A stretch of DNA of 64,000 nt from Bacillus sp. E(2018) (GTDB lineage: Bacteria > Bacillota > Bacilli > Bacillales > Fictibacillaceae): the NCBI RefSeq assembly GCF_005503015.1, contig NZ_SCOL01000001.1, forward strand, positions 744,001-808,000, given 5' to 3'. The stretch's first letter is position 1, and each line of letters starts with the position of its first letter. Positions 60,302-64,000 of this stretch are shown here, piece after piece. A program made the translations under genes and the position numbers. The notes beneath the pieces are model-generated. The model saw only the letters and a program-made list of their open reading frames with translations. It had not been told where the DNA came from and made no database searches.

Positions 60302-61180
60302 TTGAGGTTTAAAGAAGTAAATAACGTTAAATTAAGAGTTTGGTCTAGTGACGAGGAAGAAGTTCTGATTTCAGATCAACATTTAAACGAATGTATTGAG
60401 TATATAAACCGTCATGGTATTAAAATGATTTCTGTAATGGATTGGCATTACAAAGGTAAGGATTTAGCGTTTTTACGGTATTGTCCTCCTGTCGAAGATG
60501 TTTCACTTGACAGCAACTTTTTAGAAGATACTTCTGGTTTATATGACTTAAACCGTTTAAGAAGCTTAAGCTTAACGGAATTATTTGTAGTAGATGGTGG
60601 TATGGAATTTGACTTATCACCTTTTAAGGAATTAGAGTCACTCAGTATGTATTGGAGTAAAAAGATTAAAGGAATACAAGAACTTACAAATTTAAAAAGA
60701 CTACATCTTTGGAAATATGCTCCTAAACTAGCAAACTTAGAGGAACTGAGTTCGCTGCAATGCTTAGAAGAAATGACTATTACACAATCAAAAGTCCGAT
60801 CATTAAAAGGGATTCAAGAACTAAAAAGATTAAGAAAGCTTGAATTGAATTATTTAAGAACCTTAACGTCGATTGAAGGCATTGAGGGATTAGGTTCTTC
60901 CTTACAACACTTAGATATCACCTCTTGTAAGAATATAGATGATTTAGATCGAACAAAGACTTTATCTGCATTGGAAGCCTTTCATCTTAATGAATGTGGA
61001 TCTATAACATCTCTGGACTTTATTACCTCACTAACGAAATTGAAACATTTTGTATTTCAAGGAACGAATGTCCTGAGCGGAGACGTCACTCCTAGTTTCC
61101 ATATTGATTATGTTTACTTTGATAGTAAGAAGCACTATTCACATAAATGGAAAGATATAAAGAAGTGGACTAGTCAATAA
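60302..61180 (+). CDS. Cytosolic leucine-rich-repeat protein
   Basis: A protein of about 292 residues with at least six leucine-rich repeats of the L-x2-L-x-L type: LTNLKRLHLWKYAPKLANLE, LQCLEEMTITQSKVRSLKGI, LKRLRKLELNYLRTLTSIEG, LSALEAFHLNECGSITSLDF. It has no signal peptide, so it probably acts inside the cell by protein contact. TTG 60302 is nine bases after GGAG; the ATG at 60293 abuts that site. No partner is evident. Confidence 0.83.
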   Translation: MRFKEVNNVKLRVWSSDEEEVLISDQHLNECIEYINRHGIKMISVMDWHYKGKDLAFLRYCPPVEDVSLDSNFLEDTSGLYDLNRLRSLSLTELFVVDGGMEFDLSPFKELESLSMYWSKKIKGIQELTNLKRLHLWKYAPKLANLEELSSLQCLEEMTITQSKVRSLKGIQELKRLRKLELNYLRTLTSIEGIEGLGSSLQHLDITSCKNIDDLDRTKTLSALEAFHLNECGSITSLDFITSLTKLKHFVFQGTNVLSGDVTPSFHIDYVYFDSKKHYSHKWKDIKKWTSQ

Positions 61181-61207
61181 AAGTAGAAAGTAAATGGGGG
61201 ATTGGTT

Positions 61208-61618
61208 TTGGGCAATGTTTTTGTGAAGTTTCTATTTATAATAAGTATTTATGGCCTCTTGGTATTTACATTTAATAAAATCATTAGGAAGTGGCTAAAA
61301 GTAGAAAAGAAAAAATTGTTTTCCTACAATCATTTGAATCGTAGCCATAAGAAAATTGACTGGACAATTAGAATAGCTTCCGTTTTCATATTGATTATTA
61401 GCTCAATCATAAACATATATAGAACAGAGAAACTATGGATTCTAGAATCTTATGTCCTCGTTTTTCTTTTTATTATAGTTTCTGAAACAGTTAGAGCTGT
61501 TATGGAGTGGAGATATGCTGAAAATAAAAACGATTATTTATACACAATGATACAGCTTGCGTTCGTAATACTATTTTTGCTCATGGTATACAACACTAAT
61601 TTGTTTGGCTTGGTTTAA
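61208..61618 (+). CDS. Membrane protein, about 136 residues, unknown
   Basis: It has an N-terminal helix (FVKFLFIISIYGLLVFTFNK), a basic cytosolic loop (WLKVEKKKLFSYNHLNRSHK) and three further helices (IASVFILIISSIINIY, ILESYVLVFLFIIVSETVRA, TMIQLAFVILFLLMVY). It resembles DUF4181-like small membrane proteins (tentative). TTG 61208 is eight bases after GGGGG; TTG 61202 is too close. It lies 21 bases behind the LRR gene. Confidence 0.7.
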   Translation: MGNVFVKFLFIISIYGLLVFTFNKIIRKWLKVEKKKLFSYNHLNRSHKKIDWTIRIASVFILIISSIINIYRTEKLWILESYVLVFLFIIVSETVRAVMEWRYAENKNDYLYTMIQLAFVILFLLMVYNTNLFGLV

Positions 61619-61699
61619 CTCACAAAATGGTGGGTTAACTAGAAAAGAAAAAACATCCTTATATGACTGATGAATGTCTAATTCTAAAGAGGTTATGTT

Positions 61700-62185
61700 T
61701 TGAAAAAAACACATTTATTGTTCTTGATCGTACTATTTTCATTTGGCATAACGGGTTGCTCAATTGCTGCAGATGGAAATGACCATGAAGGAGAAAAGAG
61801 TATAAATGATGATTTCCCTCCAGTTATGATGGGATTCGTTACTGTTAAAGGAAAAAAGTATGAAATGGAGGCAGGTAACTATAAATGGGAAAGAAGAGTG
61901 GGATCGGAAACTGAAGCTGTATCAACGGATTCTGCATCTCCATCCCAGATTGCTGAATTTTATAAGCCAATCGAAGTGGAACCAGGTGATGACATTATGA
62001 TTGAGATTCAAGATGATCCAAAGGTTTCCATTTATCTATTTAATGAAAACGATAGAGATAAAGAAGTCATTTTAAGAAAGAATCATTTTTCTGTTCCATC
62101 ATATAAAGGCCGATACAACTACGAGGTTTTAGCTGATTGGTCTAATGGTGAAGTATCTTACACTTTTGTAGTTGAAGTTCACTAA
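61700..62185 (+). CDS. Putative lipoprotein, same family as 3858-4334
   Basis: A 161-residue lipoprotein. A signal peptide ends in the lipobox FGITGCS with Cys at about residue 20. The mature part has DDFPPVMMGFVTVKGKKYEM, a WERR segment, EVEPGDDIMIEIQDDPKVSI and a final YNYEVLADWSNGEVSYTF. The plan matches the lipoprotein at 3858-4334. TTG 61700 follows AGAGGTTATGTT. Function is unknown; the beta-rich C-terminus suggests binding on the cell surface. Confidence 0.8.
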   Translation: MKKTHLLFLIVLFSFGITGCSIAADGNDHEGEKSINDDFPPVMMGFVTVKGKKYEMEAGNYKWERRVGSETEAVSTDSASPSQIAEFYKPIEVEPGDDIMIEIQDDPKVSIYLFNENDRDKEVILRKNHFSVPSYKGRYNYEVLADWSNGEVSYTFVVEVH

Positions 62186-62262
62186 TGTGGTACGTTTAGA
62201 TTTGTTAAGTGGATTTGTATATTACAATTAAAAAGCTTCAAGTCTAGGGGGATGCATTTAAG

Positions 62263-62802
62263 ATGACAACTAATTTTAAACCTATGACGTTTGAGATGGA
62301 AACTGATCGACTGTTCCTGAGTCTTTGGAAGGATTCGGATGCCTCTTGGTATAGAGAACTCGTTGCCGAACGGGGCAAAGGGATGCCGACTATGGAAACT
62401 GCTCATGAAAATATCACCACCTTACGAAACCGAGCATCAGAAAGCGGGATTGCCCTACTCACTATTCGACGTCGAGATGAAGGTGATTATATCGGATACT
62501 GTGGATTAATTATTGGCCGTTCGTCGCTTGAAGAACCGGAAATTGCATACGAATTGTTCCAAAGAGTTCACGGTAATGGATATGCGACTGAAGCGGCATC
62601 CGTAATCGTAGAAGCTGCCGTTGCAACAGGTCGAAGTAAGCTTTGGTCGACAGTACGCGCTTGGAATGCTGCATCCTTCCGGGTGCTAGAAAAGCTTGGA
62701 TTTGAACAACACCATAGTACGTGGGACGAGGATGGAGAGATTGTTTGGAGCGTTCGAGAACTTCAGAAGAATTCCAAAGATGGCCAAGAGTACGGAGGAT
62801 AG
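62263..62802 (+). CDS. GNAT family N-acetyltransferase
   Basis: A 179-residue acetyltransferase of the RimJ/RimL type: METDRLFLSLWKDSDASWYR at the start, YIGYCGLIIGRSSLEEPEIA, the acetyl-CoA loop ELFQRVHGNGYATEAASVIV and the final WNAASFRVLEKLGFEQH. It could acetylate a protein N-terminus or a small molecule. ATG 62263 follows AGGGGGATGCATTTAAG. The next gene begins five bases after its stop codon. Confidence 0.92.
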   Translation: MTTNFKPMTFEMETDRLFLSLWKDSDASWYRELVAERGKGMPTMETAHENITTLRNRASESGIALLTIRRRDEGDYIGYCGLIIGRSSLEEPEIAYELFQRVHGNGYATEAASVIVEAAVATGRSKLWSTVRAWNAASFRVLEKLGFEQHHSTWDEDGEIVWSVRELQKNSKDGQEYGG

Positions 62803-62807
62803 AGAAA

Positions 62808-63251
62808 ATGCCAGAAATCAACCATAAAACCTATATCAAAGTACCATTAGAAGACGTTTATCATACTATTTCAACAGCCCAAGGTTGGAATGCTTGGTTT
62901 ACGGACGACACATCTTTAGAGATCAATCCAGATGGGACTGGAGAAATTCGCATGAGGTGGACAAACTTCGGTAGTGAACAAGTAACGATTGAAGATGGAG
63001 GTAGAATACTCGAAGCTGTTCCAAACCAGAAATTTGTGTTCCAATGGTCACCAGGAGAACAAAGTTCAACGGTAACCATTAATCTTGAGCCCTATAAAGA
63101 CGGTACAATGGTAACCCTTAATGAATCTGGATATACGAATTCTGAGAAAGACTTAAATGCTTGCATTGGATGTGCGGCAGGTTGGGGAGAAGCGTTGACC
63201 TTATTAAAAGTTTATTTAGAGTACGGAATCGTTTATAAGCAGGACTTGTAG
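62808..63251 (+). CDS. SRPBCC/AHSA1 family protein
   Basis: A 147-residue START-like protein with the AHSA1 pattern: INHKTYIKVPLEDVYHTIST, QGWNAWFTDDTSLEINPDGT, KFVFQWSPGEQSSTVTINLE and GCAAGWGEALTLLKVYLEYG. These proteins bind hydrophobic ligands in a deep cavity; the ligand is unknown. ATG 62808 follows ACGGAGGATAGAGAAA. It is co-transcribed with the acetyltransferase and perhaps with the phosphotransferase gene that follows. Confidence 0.9.
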   Translation: MPEINHKTYIKVPLEDVYHTISTAQGWNAWFTDDTSLEINPDGTGEIRMRWTNFGSEQVTIEDGGRILEAVPNQKFVFQWSPGEQSSTVTINLEPYKDGTMVTLNESGYTNSEKDLNACIGCAAGWGEALTLLKVYLEYGIVYKQDL

Positions 63252-63296
63252 TTCTTTCATAAAAATGCACTTTTCTATACAATGGGGGCTTCGTAA

Positions 63297-64000
63297 ATGT
63301 CTAACTTTGAAAAAGAAGAATTACTAACTGGAGGAAATATTTCAAATGTAATTCGTCTAGGGAATACGGTCCGACGAGATCTGAAACCCAATAGCGCCAA
63401 AATTCATAAGCTATTGAAGCATCTAGAAAATAAAGAATATAAGTATGCACCTCAGTTTCTAGGTATTGATGAAGAAGGGAGAGAAAAGCTTTCCTTTATA
63501 GAAGGAGTAGCGGGGAATTATCCCTTAAAGAAATATATGTGGTCAGATGATGCACTAAAAGACATAGCTAACATGCTTCGACTTTATCATGATGCGGTAA
63601 GTGATTTTCCGTTAGAAGAAGGTTGGCATCCGATCGATCACACTCCCCATCCTTATGAAGTGCTTTGCCATAATGATTTCGCCATTTATAACATTATTTT
63701 TGATCAAGAACGACCTGTTGGCATTATTGATTTTGATGTAGCAGGACCTGGTCCAAGGCTTTGGGACATCGCGTATACGCTATACACTTGTGTGCCTTTA
63801 AGCAGATTTTATTTAGATGCAACAGGTACAACCGTAAATTACAATCGTAGCCAGCATGCAGAACGAATAAAAGCGAGAGTTCAATTGTTTTTTGAGGGGT
63901 ATGGTGAGAAAGTGGACCTCACTTATTTGGAGATGGTGCTGCTCAGGTTAAAAGGGTTGTGCAAAACCATTGAAAGAAAAGCGAGTGAAGGTGACTTAGC
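63297..64000 (+). CDS. Aminoglycoside-phosphotransferase-like (APH) protein, 3' end outside window
   Basis: At least 234 residues of a protein-kinase-like phosphotransferase. It has a short N-lobe (GNTVRRDLKPNSAKIHKLL), the catalytic loop LCHNDFAIYNIIFD (H-x-D with the downstream Asn) and the metal-binding IIDFDVAGPGPRLWDIAY. The family includes aminoglycoside phosphotransferases and many housekeeping kinases; the divergent N-lobe argues against calling it a resistance gene. ATG 63297 follows GGGG. The frame is still open at 64000. Confidence 0.87.
   Translation, partial: MSNFEKEELLTGGNISNVIRLGNTVRRDLKPNSAKIHKLLKHLENKEYKYAPQFLGIDEEGREKLSFIEGVAGNYPLKKYMWSDDALKDIANMLRLYHDAVSDFPLEEGWHPIDHTPHPYEVLCHNDFAIYNIIFDQERPVGIIDFDVAGPGPRLWDIAYTLYTCVPLSRFYLDATGTTVNYNRSQHAERIKARVQLFFEGYGEKVDLTYLEMVLLRLKGLCKTIERKASEGDL

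Overview
The window looks like chromosomal DNA of a low-GC, endospore-forming member of the Bacillaceae (Bacillus or Fictibacillus type; genus not proven). The evidence is an alpha/beta-type small acid-soluble spore protein with a near-perfect sigma-G promoter, a collagen-like exosporium-type protein, a P-domain protein and a Cys/His-repeat protein with sigma-K-like -10 boxes, frequent TTG/GTG starts behind strong GGAGG-type ribosome binding sites, and Bacillus families such as YitT, YwqG, BcrC-like, AbrB-like, TrhO and TopB. No rRNA, tRNA, CRISPR array, insertion sequence or prophage was recognised. Most genes sit in short units closed by clear rho-independent hairpins.

1-16 kb: the end of a peptide/nickel-type ABC ATPase, a MATE exporter, and a PadR/membrane protein/lipoprotein operon whose promoter lies inside a perfect 28-bp palindrome. 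Then come an esterase, a DinB protein and an operon of methyltransferase, OmpR-type regulator and histidine kinase. The same 10-bp-phased direct repeats lie before this operon and before a downstream VTT membrane protein. A GntR regulator is divergent from yitT, with a large concentric palindrome over the yitT -35 box. A chloramphenicol-phosphotransferase-like kinase, a DUF445 protein and an Lrp regulator follow.

16-31 kb: DUF1272 and a 34-residue peptide gene, a PAP2 phosphatase, a sporulation-type P-domain protein, GNAT enzymes, a P-loop kinase, an amber-interrupted small membrane gene, an ANT-like nucleotidyltransferase and topB. A PadR/DUF1048 unit and a DrrAB-like ABC exporter share one 19-bp operator motif (four copies). 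This PadR gene seems to start at ATC. M23 peptidase, VOC and AraC proteins follow.

31-41 kb: the spore-surface region. A 5'-truncated beta-domain gene, a lone MEDS protein and a 658-residue collagen-like protein precede two overlapping genes, a GT2-TPR glycosyltransferase and a GT4-TPR-FkbM glycosyltransferase/methyltransferase fusion. I infer that these two enzymes build and O-methylate a glycan on the collagen-like stalk. This is the best candidate here for a little-described system.

41-64 kb: a TetR pair with twin operators, an AbrB-like regulator, a LysM-CAP protein, an ankyrin protein, trhO, a second PAP2 phosphatase, the spore protein, a solitary kynA, hydrolases, an SMI1/KNR4 protein, a WYL regulator divergent from an SDR enzyme, GrpB and VanZ proteins, a frameshifted CPBP protease, the Cys/His-repeat protein, LRR and DinB proteins, a second copy of the 3.9-kb lipoprotein family, and a truncated aminoglycoside-phosphotransferase-like gene at the right edge. 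At least six genes below 60 codons are supported by reading frame plus ribosome binding site, and two of them also by a terminator.
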